DNA of 64,000 bases. It comes from Amycolatopsis australiensis (GTDB lineage Bacteria; Actinomycetota; Actinomycetes; Mycobacteriales; Pseudonocardiaceae). The stretch spans positions 2,914,001 through 2,978,000 of the forward strand of contig NZ_FPJG01000006.1 in the NCBI RefSeq assembly GCF_900119165.1, given 5' to 3'. This document shows positions 50,181 to 58,920 of this stretch, piece by piece. Below the pieces are notes generated by a model. The model ran no database searches, was not told the origin of the DNA, and saw only the letters and a list, made by a program, of their open reading frames with translations. Position 1 is the stretch's first letter; each line of letters starts with the position of its first letter. The translations under genes were made by a program, and so were the position numbers.

Positions 50181-50608
50181 GCGTGCGTTCCCTCCCTGAC
50201 TTGCTCGTCCGGGCGCTGGGCGCGTCCGCTCCGGCCGCTGGTCGGCGAATACCCCGCCACGGCGCCGGGCACGCGAGGTTCACCTGGCCGGAGGTCCGGG
50301 GCTCCCGCGGCGGCGGTCCCCCAGGTGCGGTCATCCGGTGACCACGCCTTCGAAGCTACCAGTGATCAAGATTGTACTCAAGTACAACTTTGGGGTGGTG
50401 CAGATCACCATCCGTGCCGTCACGGCTGTCGGACGGGTGCTTTGTGCGTCTTCCGCACCATTCGATTCGCCGAAACGGGGGAATAGCGGCGGGAATCGCC
50501 ACCACGCCGCCGGTCGTCCGTTCGGCGAGCGGGCGGCTGCCGTTGTTAGCGTGTATTCCGGGCCGCCGTGCGGCCCGCGGAAACCGGACACTCGACTTGG
50601 GGGAGTAA
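50181..50608. promoter_or_regulatory. Divergent SARP/PKS control region
   Basis: 428 bp without a gene. It contains the TTGTAC-N4-GTACAA operator (50372-50387) in an unusually AT-rich patch, and a hairpin with perfect 8-bp arms around 3 nt (50559-50577) in the likely PKS leader. The PKS ribosome site is GGGGGAG directly before TAA-ATG. Confidence 0.6.
50372..50387. promoter_or_regulatory. TetR operator in the SARP/PKS region
   Basis: TTGTACTCAAGTACAA: perfect 6-bp arms TTGTAC/GTACAA around 4 bp. The same arms, with one mismatch, stand just before the TetR gene at 54434-54449. Confidence 0.72.
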
Positions 50609-53600
50609 ATGTCCAGTCCCGAACGCGCTGCCGCGCCGATCGGCGTCGTGGGAATGGCCTGCCGCCTGCCGGGCGCGGACTCCGTGGCCGAACTCTGGCG
50701 GCTGCTGGAGCGAAACGCCGACACCGTCACCGAGGTCCCCGCCGACCGGTTCGACGTCGCGGCGCATTGCTCCGAAACACCCGTGCCGGGCAAGACCAAT
50801 TCCCGGTTCGGCGGCTTCCTTCGCGATATCCGTGGTTTCGACGCCGGATTCTTCCGGATATCGCCGCGGGAGGCGAATCTGATGGATCCGCAGCAGCGGC
50901 TGCTGCTGCAGGTGGTCTGGGAAGCGCTGGAGGACGCCGGGATTCCGCCGTCGGCACTGGCCGGTTCGGCGACCGGCGTGTTCGTCGGCCAGGCGACGGC
51001 CGACTACGCCGCGGTCACCGGGGCGCAGTCCGGGTCGGACGTCCTCGGCATGACCGGCAGCGTGCTGCGCGCCGTCACCGCCGGCCGGGTCTCGCACGCC
51101 TTCGACTTCCGCGGCCCGAGCCTGGTCGTCGACACGGCGTGCTCGTCGTCCCTGGTGGCGGTGCACCAGGCCCGGCTGAGCCTGCTCACCGGCGAAAGCG
51201 ACGTCGCCGTCGTCGCGGGGACGAACGTCGTGCTGAGCCCCGCGGACGCGATCAGCTACGCGCAGGGCGAAATGCTTTCGCCCGACGGCCGCTGCAAGTT
51301 CGGCGCCGCGCGCCCGGACGGCTTCGTCCGCAGCGAAGGGGTCGTGGCGATGGTGCTCAAGCGCGCCGGCGACGCCCGCCGCGACGGCGACCGCGTCCGG
51401 GCGGTGCTGCTCGGCAGCGCCGTCACCAACGACGGCGACGCCGACGGGCTGATGCTGAAGCCCGCGAAGGCCGGGCAGTGCGCGGTGCTCCGGACGGCCT
51501 GCCGCGCCGCCGGGATCGAGCCCGCGGACCTCGACTACGTCGAAGCGCACGGCACCGGCACCGAGGCCGGCGACGCGACCGAGCTGGCGGCGCTCGCCGA
51601 GGTGCGGGCCGGGGCGGACGTCCCGCTGCGCGTCGGCTCGGTCAAGTCCAACCTCGGCCACACCGAGGCCGCGGCGGGGCTGGCGGGCCTGGTCAAGGCG
51701 GTGCTCGTCGCCGAGCACGGGACGATCCCGGCGTCCCTGCACGGCGACCGGGCCACCGTGCGCGCCCGGCACCCCGAACTGGACCTCGTCACGGAGAACG
51801 AGCCACTGCGTCCCCGCGGCGAGCACGCGCGCATCGGCGTCAGCTCCTTCGGGATCTCCGGCACGAACGCCCACGTGGTCCTCGCCGGTGTCGATCCGGC
51901 GGAGCCCGCCCACGCGGCGTCCGGCCCGCAGCTGCTGGTGCTGTCCGCGAAGTCGGAGAAGTCCTTGTCCGCCTTGGCCTCCGCCTATGCGGACTTTCTC
52001 GCCGGTCCGGGTAAGCGCTATCCACTGGCCGGCATCTGCCACGCGGCCGCGCTGGGCCGCGACGCGCTCGAACACCGGCTCTGGGCCGTCGGCGAGACCC
52101 ACGAAGAGCTTGCCGCGCAGCTGCGGGCGTGCGCACGCGGCGAGCTCACCGCCGGGGCGGGGCGGCAGCGGGCCGCCCGCGCGCCGCGCACCGGGTTCGT
52201 CTTCTCCGGTCAGGGCGGCCAGTGGGCGGGCATGGGACGGCGGCTGCTGGAAACGGCGCCGGAGTTCCGCGCGGCGATGCGCCGCTGCGACGACGCCGTG
52301 CGCGCCGAGCTGGGCTGGTCGGTCCTGGACCGGCTGCGCGACCCGCGTCCCGGGGACCTGTCGCGGGTCCAGGTGGCCCAGCCGGTGTTGTGGGCGTTCG
52401 AAACCGCGCTGGCCGACCTGCTGCGGGCGCGGGGTGTCGAGCCGGACCTGTGCCTCGGCCACAGCATGGGCGAAGCGGCCGCGGCGTACGCCTCGGGCGC
52501 GCTGTCGCGGACCGGCTCCGCCGCGGTGATCTGCCGCCGCAGCAGCCTGATGACGCAGGTCTCGGGCGCCGGGCGGATGCTGGCCGTCGAGCTGCCCGCC
52601 GACGCGGCCGCGGAGCTGACGAAGGACGAGCAGGCGGTCTGCGTCGCCGCCGAGAACGCGCCACGGGCGACGGTGCTCTCCGGCGAGGCGGCGGCGATCG
52701 AGCGGGTCGCGGCCCGGTGCGACGACCGGGGTGTGTTCGCCCGTCCGGTGCAGGTCGACGTCGCGTCCCACTCGCCGCTGATGGACGAGCTGCTCCCGGA
52801 ACTGCGCGGCGCGCTCGACGACGTCGAGCCGGCGCCGGAAGCGACCACGACGCTGTTCTCGACCGTGCGCGCCCGCCCGGTCGCGAGCGCCGAGCTGACG
52901 GCAGGCTACTGGGCCGACAACCTCCGCGCGCCGGTGCGGCTGGCGTCCGCGGTCACCGAAGTGGCCGCGGCGGGTCCGTGCGTGCTGGTCGAGCTGAGCC
53001 CGCATCCGGTGCTGCTGGGCGCGCTGCGCGACTGCCTCGGCGAGCATCCGGAGTCGGCCGCCGTCGCCACGCTCTCCCGCCGGGAGCCGGAGGACGTGGC
53101 GCTGCTCAAGGCGGTGGGGGCGGTCTTCGCCGCGGGCGGCGCGGTCGACTGGACACGGTTCCACGGCGGCGGCCCGCGCCCGCACGTGCCGCTCCCGCAC
53201 TACCGCTGGGACACGACCGAGCACTGGGCGCCGGTGGCGCCGTCGCGCTCGGAGCGCCGCACGGTCACCCTCGGCGAGCTGGGCATCCTCGAAGCCTGCC
53301 GGGAGACCGAAGTGGCCGGTGTCAGGCCGGTGCCCGCGGCCGCCTACCTCGAGGCGGCGTTCCACCTCACGGGCGCATCGGCATTGCGAGATCTGCGTTT
53401 CTCAGGTGACTCACTGTCCTGTGTGGACGGTGATGTCACGGTCGAGGGACACGTCGCCGCCCCGGGTTTCGCGCTGACGGCGACCGGTCCGGACGGGACG
53501 GCCTGCCAGGTCACCGGCTTGCTCGCGGGGCCGACGGCCGTCCCCGCGGACAGCGCGCTGGACGCGGCGCTGGGCGAGTGCCCGGAGTTCCTGCCCGGCG

Positions 53601-54196
53601 ACCGGTTCGAGCGGCTGGCCGCCCGCCGCGGCTACCGGTTCACGATGGGCTCCGGCGTGCGACGGCTGTGGCGCGGCGACGGTGTCGTCGTCGCCCAGCA
53701 CGGGCCGGCGTCCCGCTTTGGCGCGCTGGAAGGCGCGTTGCGGACGCTGCCGGCGGTGTGGCCGGAGACGTCGTATGCGATCACGGGCGTCGGCGAAGTC
53801 GTCGCGGGAGAGCTGCCGGAGGGCGAGTTCTGGACGGTCGCGCGCTTCGGCGAGCGGTCGCAGCTGCGGGTCCTGCACCCGGACGGCCGGGTCGCGGCCA
53901 CGCTGGACGGCGTCGAGTTCGTCCCGGTGGCGGCGGTCGCGGCACCGGCGGGTGACGTCCGCGAGGTGTTCGTCCGGTCGCTGGCGCAGGTGCTGGGCAC
54001 GCCGCCGGCGTCGGTGGACCTGCGGCGTCCGCTGCGCGACCTGGGCCTGGACTCGATCATGGCCACGCAGCTGCGACGGGCCGTGAGCGCGGCGACGGGC
54101 GTGTCGGTGACGGCGGCGGAGCTGCTGGAGCCGGTGAGCGCGGAGGAGCTGCTGGCCCGCCTGGCGGCCGAGCCCGGGCACCGGAACGCCGCGTGA
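50609..54196 (+). CDS. Iterative-type polyketide synthase, KS-AT-DH*-ACP
   Basis: 1195 residues. KS (about 8-430): Cys178 in VDTACSSSLVAVH, VEAHGTGTEAGD, VKSNLGHTEAAAGLAG. AT (about 530-840): GQGGQWAGMGR, Ser619 in GHSMGEAAAAY, VASHSPLMDELL. A DH/TH-like hotdog pair (about 890-1095) aligns best with the 6-MSAS/orsellinate type (GVxxVPAA), but its catalytic His is Thr900 and the second-site Asp is missing. ACP at the end: LRDLGLDSIMATQL with Ser1149. There is no KR or thioesterase. Size and order match AviM/CalO5-like orsellinic acid synthases. Release may need another cluster enzyme. The AT extender cannot be fixed from sequence. Confidence 0.92.
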   Translation: MSSPERAAAPIGVVGMACRLPGADSVAELWRLLERNADTVTEVPADRFDVAAHCSETPVPGKTNSRFGGFLRDIRGFDAGFFRISPREANLMDPQQRLLLQVVWEALEDAGIPPSALAGSATGVFVGQATADYAAVTGAQSGSDVLGMTGSVLRAVTAGRVSHAFDFRGPSLVVDTACSSSLVAVHQARLSLLTGESDVAVVAGTNVVLSPADAISYAQGEMLSPDGRCKFGAARPDGFVRSEGVVAMVLKRAGDARRDGDRVRAVLLGSAVTNDGDADGLMLKPAKAGQCAVLRTACRAAGIEPADLDYVEAHGTGTEAGDATELAALAEVRAGADVPLRVGSVKSNLGHTEAAAGLAGLVKAVLVAEHGTIPASLHGDRATVRARHPELDLVTENEPLRPRGEHARIGVSSFGISGTNAHVVLAGVDPAEPAHAASGPQLLVLSAKSEKSLSALASAYADFLAGPGKRYPLAGICHAAALGRDALEHRLWAVGETHEELAAQLRACARGELTAGAGRQRAARAPRTGFVFSGQGGQWAGMGRRLLETAPEFRAAMRRCDDAVRAELGWSVLDRLRDPRPGDLSRVQVAQPVLWAFETALADLLRARGVEPDLCLGHSMGEAAAAYASGALSRTGSAAVICRRSSLMTQVSGAGRMLAVELPADAAAELTKDEQAVCVAAENAPRATVLSGEAAAIERVAARCDDRGVFARPVQVDVASHSPLMDELLPELRGALDDVEPAPEATTTLFSTVRARPVASAELTAGYWADNLRAPVRLASAVTEVAAAGPCVLVELSPHPVLLGALRDCLGEHPESAAVATLSRREPEDVALLKAVGAVFAAGGAVDWTRFHGGGPRPHVPLPHYRWDTTEHWAPVAPSRSERRTVTLGELGILEACRETEVAGVRPVPAAAYLEAAFHLTGASALRDLRFSGDSLSCVDGDVTVEGHVAAPGFALTATGPDGTACQVTGLLAGPTAVPADSALDAALGECPEFLPGDRFERLAARRGYRFTMGSGVRRLWRGDGVVVAQHGPASRFGALEGALRTLPAVWPETSYAITGVGEVVAGELPEGEFWTVARFGERSQLRVLHPDGRVAATLDGVEFVPVAAVAAPAGDVREVFVRSLAQVLGTPPASVDLRRPLRDLGLDSIMATQLRRAVSAATGVSVTAAELLEPVSAEELLARLAAEPGHRNAA

Positions 54197-54433
54197 GGCC
54201 GGTGCTGGAGCCGCCGGCCGGTGCTGATCCGGTGCGGGCTGCCGGCGCCGGTGCTGGGCGCGGCCCAGCCGGCTGACGAGCTGTGGCCCGGTGGCCGGTC
54301 CAGCCGGGGCGCGGCTCCGCCGGCGGTGGAGCCACTGCCCCGCTCGGCCACCGAGCCCGGCCACCGGAACGCGGCGTCACAACGCTGTCCGGTTCAGGAA
54401 GTTTGCGCACCGTTGCGCTACTGAGAGTCAAAC

Positions 54434-54449
54434 TTGTACGCTAGTACAG
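54434..54449. promoter_or_regulatory. TetR operator before its own gene
   Basis: TTGTACGCTAGTACAG: arms as at 50372-50387 with one mismatch, 42 bp before the TetR start. The remaining 54197-54433 has no gene that I can support. Confidence 0.68.
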
Positions 54450-54490
54450 CGAGAGGAGTTCCAGGCCCACGACGAGGAGATCCCGACGTG

Positions 54491-55129
54491 ATGACGACCG
54501 AGGCGGCCGGGCAGGCTCCGCTCGGCCGCCGGGAGCGGCACAAGCGCGCGGCGAAGCTGCGGTTGTACACCAGCGCGCTCGAACTGTTCACCGAACGCGG
54601 CTACGAGAAGACGACGGTCGAGGACATCACCGAGCGCGCCGACGTCGGCCGTGGCACGTTCTTCAACCACTTCCGCCGCAAGGAAGACCTCGTGTCGCTC
54701 TGGGGCGAGCAGCGGCGGGATCACCTCAACGAGCACCTCGCGCGCAGCCGGGCGGCCCAGCGGCCCGCCGGTGTGGTCGAGGAGCTCGAGTATTGCATGC
54801 GCGCGCTCGCCGCGATGAACGAGACCGAGTGGGCGCGCACCCGAACCATGCTGCTCGCGTGGGTCAAGGCGGGCCGCCCGGTCCTCGAGGAGCCGCACGC
54901 GGCGGACATCTTCGCGGACATCGTCGCGACCGGCATCGAGCACGGCGAAATCGCCCCGGACGTCGATGCCCGCCGCGTCGGCAACCTGCTCCGGGACGCC
55001 TACCTCGGCACGCTCTACCGCTGGGCCCAGTTCGAGGAGCCGCCGGGCCCGCTGGCCGACGAGCTGATCGCGATCCTCTCGGTCATCCTGCGCGGCATCC
55101 TGCCCGCCGGGCGCGTCAGCCCAGCTTGA
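54491..55129 (+). CDS. TetR-family regulator of the PKS block
   Basis: 212 residues from ATG 54491 (GTG 54488 directly before it is an alternative; GAGGAGA lies 11 or 8 nt upstream). HTH: RRERHKRAAKLRLYTSALELFTERGYEKTTVEDITERADVGRGTFFNHFRRKEDLVSLWG. The ligand domain is all-helical. The gene lies downstream of the PKS, and matching operators at its own promoter and in the SARP/PKS region suggest that it represses both, as pathway-specific TetR proteins often do. Its 3' end overlaps the convergent epoxide hydrolase gene by 14 bp. Confidence 0.88.
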   Translation: MTTEAAGQAPLGRRERHKRAAKLRLYTSALELFTERGYEKTTVEDITERADVGRGTFFNHFRRKEDLVSLWGEQRRDHLNEHLARSRAAQRPAGVVEELEYCMRALAAMNETEWARTRTMLLAWVKAGRPVLEEPHAADIFADIVATGIEHGEIAPDVDARRVGNLLRDAYLGTLYRWAQFEEPPGPLADELIAILSVILRGILPAGRVSPA

Positions 55130-56150
55130 CCGCCCGCCGCACGTCGGCGGCGTACGCCTCGGGCTCTTCCCAGGCCGCGAAATGGCCGCCGCGCGGGTGT
55201 TCGACGTACTCGGCGACGTTCAGGAACGCCTCGGCGTAGCTGCGCGGCTCGGGTTTCGTGTCGTGCGGGAACACCGAAAGCACGGCCGGTGTCTCGATCC
55301 GGTCCGGCAGCGTGGCCGGTTCGGCGTAGGTGGCGAACGACGTGCCGATCGTGCCGGTGACCCAGTACGCGGTGATCCAGGTGAGCAGCTCGTCCGCGGT
55401 GAAGGCGCCTTCGCCGGACCAGGACACGAGTTTCTCGGCGAGCCACGCCGCGAGCCCGGCGGGCGAGTCGCCGAGGGCGACGGCGAGCGTGTTCGGCCGC
55501 GTCGACTGCTGGGCGATGTACCCGCCCTCCGCCCGGAACCAGCGCGCCGCCCGGTCGAGGTAGGCCACCGCGTCGGGCGCGAGCGTCGCCGGGTCCGCCG
55601 TGAAAGCGTGCTGCGGCGCGACGTTCGTGAGATGCAGGGCGGCGACGCGGTCCGGGTGCCCGGCCGCGAGGACTTCCGCGACGGCGCCGCCCACGTCGCC
55701 GCCCGAGAGCGTGTAGCGCGCGTAGCCGAGTTCGCCGAGCGCGTCCGCGACGATCCCGGCGATCCGGTCGACCGACATGCCGGGCGTGGTGAGCGGTGCC
55801 GCGAACGGGAAGCCCGGCAGCGCGGGCACCACCACGTGCACGTCGGTGAGCAGCGGCAGCACGCGCTCGAACCGCAGCACCGAGTCCGGCCAGCCGTGCA
55901 GCAGCACGACGGCCGGCGCGCCGGGATCCGCGGCCCGCTGGTGGATCACCCGCAGCTCGGTGCCGCCGGCCGGCACCGTCGTCCAGGGCAGCGCGCGGAT
56001 CCTCCGCTCGTGCGTGTCCCAGTCGTACCCGTCCGCCCAGCGCGCGAGGAGCGCGTCGAGGTCGGCGCCGCCGATGCCGCGCGTCGGGTCGTCCGGCCAG
56101 GGTGTCGGGACTCGCCGCGTCCGCTGAAGTCTTTCCCTCAGGTCCGTCAT
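55116..56150 (-). CDS. Epoxide hydrolase (EHN domain, alpha/beta hydrolase)
   Basis: 344 residues from ATG 56150. The N-terminal EHN part is LRERLQRTRRVPTPWPDD ... YDWDTHERRIRALPWTTV. The core has HGWPDSVLRFERVLPLL (oxyanion HGWP), nucleophile Asp in SGGDVGGAVAEVLA, and His in EHPRGGHFAAWEEPE. Such enzymes open epoxides to diols; some act on juvenile hormone-like or polyketide epoxides. Its ATG is at the very edge of a TetR operator shared with the divergent TetR gene, and there is no ribosome site, so the mRNA is probably leaderless. Confidence 0.87.
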   Translation of the reverse strand: MTDLRERLQRTRRVPTPWPDDPTRGIGGADLDALLARWADGYDWDTHERRIRALPWTTVPAGGTELRVIHQRAADPGAPAVVLLHGWPDSVLRFERVLPLLTDVHVVVPALPGFPFAAPLTTPGMSVDRIAGIVADALGELGYARYTLSGGDVGGAVAEVLAAGHPDRVAALHLTNVAPQHAFTADPATLAPDAVAYLDRAARWFRAEGGYIAQQSTRPNTLAVALGDSPAGLAAWLAEKLVSWSGEGAFTADELLTWITAYWVTGTIGTSFATYAEPATLPDRIETPAVLSVFPHDTKPEPRSYAEAFLNVAEYVEHPRGGHFAAWEEPEAYAADVRRAVKLG

Positions 56151-56188
56151 GTGTATCAGCGTACACATGATGTGTATGCTCGTACACA
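56150..56188. promoter_or_regulatory. Twin TetR operators between overlapping start regions
   Basis: 56150-56167 and 56171-56188 both read TGTGTA-N6-GTACACA-like (TGTGTATCAGCGTACACA and TGTGTATGCTCGTACACA), 21 bp apart, two helical turns. The two divergent ATG codons sit at the outer edges. Confidence 0.8.
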
Positions 56189-56748
56189 TGACTTCGCGCA
56201 ACGCCGCCGCCACCCGCCAGCGGATCCTGGAGCAGGCCCGGCGGCAGTTCGCCCGGCACGGGTTCGCCGCGTGCACCGTCAAGGGCGTGGCCGACGCGGC
56301 CGGCGTGTCGCCGAACCTGATCACGCGCTATTTCGGCGGCAAGGACGGCTTGTTCCTGGCGGCGACCCAGGTGGAGATCCCGGTCGCGGACTCCTTCGAC
56401 GGCGACCGCTCGGCGCTGGGAGCGCGGCTCGCCGCGAGCATCGTCCGGCGCTGGTCCGGCGCACCGGGGGAGGACCCCCTGCTCGTGCTGCAACGCGCGT
56501 CCGGTGAACGCCCCGAAGCGGCGGAGGCGCTGGCGGCGTTCCTCGACACGAACTCACTGGAGCCACTGCACCGCTACCTGCGCGACAGCGGATTGGACGA
56601 CGCGCAGGCCCGTGACCGGGCGGCGGCGATCGACGCGTTCGTGCTCGGCGTCTCCACCCGCCGCCGGGTCCTGCGTTCCGAACCCGGCGATCCCGCCGCG
56701 CTCGAGGCCTGGCTGAGCGCCACCATCCAGCGTCTGGCCGACGGCTGA
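56188..56748 (+). CDS. TetR-family transcriptional regulator
   Basis: 186 residues from ATG 56188; upstream in-frame ATG codons lie within the operator and are unlikely. HTH: SRNAAATRQRILEQARRQFARHGFAACTVKGVADAAGVSPNLITRYFGGKDGLFLAATQ. The C-terminal domain follows the TetR_C_31-like pattern (SGERPEAAEALAAFLDTNSLEPLHRYL). It likely represses itself and the divergent epoxide hydrolase. No ribosome site is visible; a leaderless mRNA is likely. Confidence 0.88.
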   Translation: MTSRNAAATRQRILEQARRQFARHGFAACTVKGVADAAGVSPNLITRYFGGKDGLFLAATQVEIPVADSFDGDRSALGARLAASIVRRWSGAPGEDPLLVLQRASGERPEAAEALAAFLDTNSLEPLHRYLRDSGLDDAQARDRAAAIDAFVLGVSTRRRVLRSEPGDPAALEAWLSATIQRLADG

Positions 56749-56755
56749 GCCGCGC

Positions 56756-57415
56756 TCAGGTCACCAGCCCGCGGCGGTAGGCGTAGACGACGGCCTGGAC
56801 GCGGTCGCGCAGGTCGAGCTTGGTGAGGATGCGGGAGACGTAGGTCTTCACGGTTTCCTGGCTGATCACCAGGTGCGCGGCGATCTCGCTGTTGGAGCGG
56901 CCGTCGGCGATCAGGCGCAGGACCTCCAGCTCGCGCGGAGTCAGCGGCGACTCGCCGTCCGTGTCGTCCGCCGGGCGGATCCGCGCGGCGTAGCGGCCGA
57001 CGAGCTGACGCGTCACTTCGGGCGCCAGCAAGGCGGCCCCGGTGGCGACGGTCCGGATGCCGTGCAGCAGCTGCCCCGGCGGGGCGTCCTTGAGCAGGAA
57101 CCCGCTGGCGCCGGCGCGCAGCGCTTCGTAGACGTACTCGTCGAGGTTGAACGTGGTCACCACGAGCACTTTCACCGGTTCGGCCACCCCGGCGCCGGCG
57201 AGCAGGCGGGTGGCTTCGATGCCGTCGAGGACCGGCATCCGCACGTCCATCACGACGACGTCGGGGCGCAGGCGCCCGGCGAGTTCCACGGCGGCGCGTC
57301 CGTCGCCGCACTCGCCGACCACCTCCATGTCCGGCTGGGCGTCGATGATCGTGGTGAACCCGGTGCGGATGAGCGCCTGGTCGTCGCAGACCAGGACCCG
57401 CGTCGGCGCGGTCAC
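56756..57415 (-). CDS. NarL/LuxR-family response regulator
   Basis: 219 residues from GTG 57415. Receiver: VLVCDDQALIRTGFTTIIDAQPDMEVVGECGDGRAAVELAGRLRPDVVVMDVRMPVLDGIEATR with phospho-acceptor Asp in VVMDVRMP, Thr in VVTTFNLDEYV and Lys in FLLKDAPP. LuxR HTH: PLTPRELEVLRLIADGRSNSEIAAHLVISQETVKTYVSRILTKLDLRDRVQAVVYAYRRG. It overlaps the histidine kinase stop by 4 bp and is its partner. Targets are unknown. Confidence 0.94.
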   Translation of the reverse strand: MTAPTRVLVCDDQALIRTGFTTIIDAQPDMEVVGECGDGRAAVELAGRLRPDVVVMDVRMPVLDGIEATRLLAGAGVAEPVKVLVVTTFNLDEYVYEALRAGASGFLLKDAPPGQLLHGIRTVATGAALLAPEVTRQLVGRYAARIRPADDTDGESPLTPRELEVLRLIADGRSNSEIAAHLVISQETVKTYVSRILTKLDLRDRVQAVVYAYRRGLVT

Positions 57416-58566
57416 GACGCGCCGCCCGCGGGAATGCGCGCCCGCACGAGGAACCCGCCGTCGTCCCGCGCGCCGGCGGTGAATTCGCCGCCGAGCACGC
57501 CGACGCGGTCGCGCAGCCCGGCCAGGCCCCGCCCGCTCCCGCCGACCCCCGTGGTCCGCGCCCCGGCGCCGTCCGTCCCGACCTCCACCGTGATCTCCCC
57601 TCCGCCGTGTCGCACGTGGACAGTCGTGCGGCTGCCGTGCGCGTACTTGAGCGCGTTCGTCAGAGCTTCTTGCACGACGCGGTAAGCCGTCGCTTCGGCG
57701 CTGCCGGTTTCCTCCGCCGGGGCGCCTTCTTCGGTGAACTCCACCGGCTGGCCGGCTTGCCGCGTCCGCGCCACGAGGGCGTGCAGATCGCCGGCGGACG
57801 GGCTGCGCGGCTCGGCGTGGTGCTCGGGGTTGAGCAGGTCGAGCAGGTGCCGCAGGTCCGCGATGGCGCGCCGGCCGGAGTCGGTGATGGCGGACAGGGC
57901 CTGGTCGAGCCGTTCCGGCGAGCTCGTCAGGTAGCGGGCGGCTTCGGTCTGGACGACCATCGCGGTGACGTGGTGGGTCACGACGTCGTGGAGTTCGCGG
58001 GCGATGCGGGTGCGTTCGGCGGTCCGGGTGGTCTCGGCGACGTGCCGCCGCCGCTCGGCCTCGGCCGCGCGCGACTGCCGCAGCCAGGCGCCGATGCCCC
58101 AGGCGAGCGCCAAGGCGAGGAAGAAGGTGACGAACCCGGTAAGGCCTTCGGAGGCACCCGCCCGCGCGAGGACGACGGCCAGCGCGACATAGGCGGCCGA
58201 AGCGACGGCGACGGTGGGCCACCGGAACCGTTCGAGGTGCGCGCCGGTGCTGATCAGCGCGATGGGCAGCACGGTCCCGGCGGCGGTGTGGTAGCCGAGG
58301 AGCTGGTCGAGCGCGAAGCCGAGCGCGACGAGCCCGAGACTGACGACAGGCCACCGCCGCCGGAGGATGAGGGGCAGGCATTCGAGGGTGACCACGGCGA
58401 CGGCGAGCGCGTCCATGGGCCGGGTGGGCACATCGCCGAGCTGCGTGCCGTTGTTGCGCAGCGCGGGCAGCAGCGAAGCGAGGGCGAAGGCGAGCGCGAG
58501 CGGGGCGTCCCGGACCGTGACGTCGAACCGCCGCCACCGGTCGGTGAAGCGCCGGAGGTCGATCAC
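57412..58566 (-). CDS. Sensor histidine kinase (HisKA_3 type)
   Basis: 384 residues from GTG 58566. Five or six membrane helices fill residues 20-160 (APLALAFALASLLPAL, LGLVALGFALDQLL, LTGFVTFFLALALAWGIGAWL). The dimerisation/phosphorylation helix is RTRIARELHDVVTHHVTAMVVQTEAARY with the phospho-His in ELHDVV; the ATPase has VQEALTNALKYAHGSRTTVHVRHGGGEITVEVGTDG and GGSGRGLAGLRDRVGVLGGEF. GTG lacks a ribosome site, but TACCCT stands about 7 bp before it, so a leaderless start is likely. Confidence 0.92.
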   Translation of the reverse strand: MIDLRRFTDRWRRFDVTVRDAPLALAFALASLLPALRNNGTQLGDVPTRPMDALAVAVVTLECLPLILRRRWPVVSLGLVALGFALDQLLGYHTAAGTVLPIALISTGAHLERFRWPTVAVASAAYVALAVVLARAGASEGLTGFVTFFLALALAWGIGAWLRQSRAAEAERRRHVAETTRTAERTRIARELHDVVTHHVTAMVVQTEAARYLTSSPERLDQALSAITDSGRRAIADLRHLLDLLNPEHHAEPRSPSAGDLHALVARTRQAGQPVEFTEEGAPAEETGSAEATAYRVVQEALTNALKYAHGSRTTVHVRHGGGEITVEVGTDGAGARTTGVGGSGRGLAGLRDRVGVLGGEFTAGARDDGGFLVRARIPAGGAS

Positions 58567-58776
58567 GCCGAGGAGGGTAGCGGTCTGGCGGGGGTACCGA
58601 GGACAGCGGGGGCGGCGACCGGCCCGAGTGCGCGCGGGCGTGGCCGCGGTGGGTCGGACCGGAGTGCCGGGCGCGGGCGAGCCGGTCGCCCGCGCCCGGC
58701 CGCGGGCGTTGCGGTGGCAGCGCAGCAGTCGGGCCCTTCGCCAGGACGAGCCGCTGCCGCAACCAGCGCCGAGTCG

Positions 58777-58890
58777 GTCCGTCAGGGCCGCGGCCGTCAA
58801 GGTCAGGTGCCGGGCCGGGGCGGCGGCCGCCGCGTCGGGGTTGCGGGCCAGTGTCAGCTCCTCCAGCTCCCGGTGTTCGCCGAGGTGGTG
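58777..58890 (-). pseudogene. Fragment of a GntR-family (FCD domain) regulator
   Basis: The minus strand reads HHLGEHRELEELTLARNPDA followed by AAAAPARHLTLTAAALTD. EH-(R)-x-L-xx-A-xx-ARxPDAA-x5-HL is the C-terminal helix pair of FCD-domain GntR regulators. Nothing of the DNA-binding domain remains upstream and the downstream part is out of character. Confidence 0.4.
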
Positions 58891-58920
58891 CGGCCGGGGG
58901 CGCGGGCGTGCCGGCCAGCG

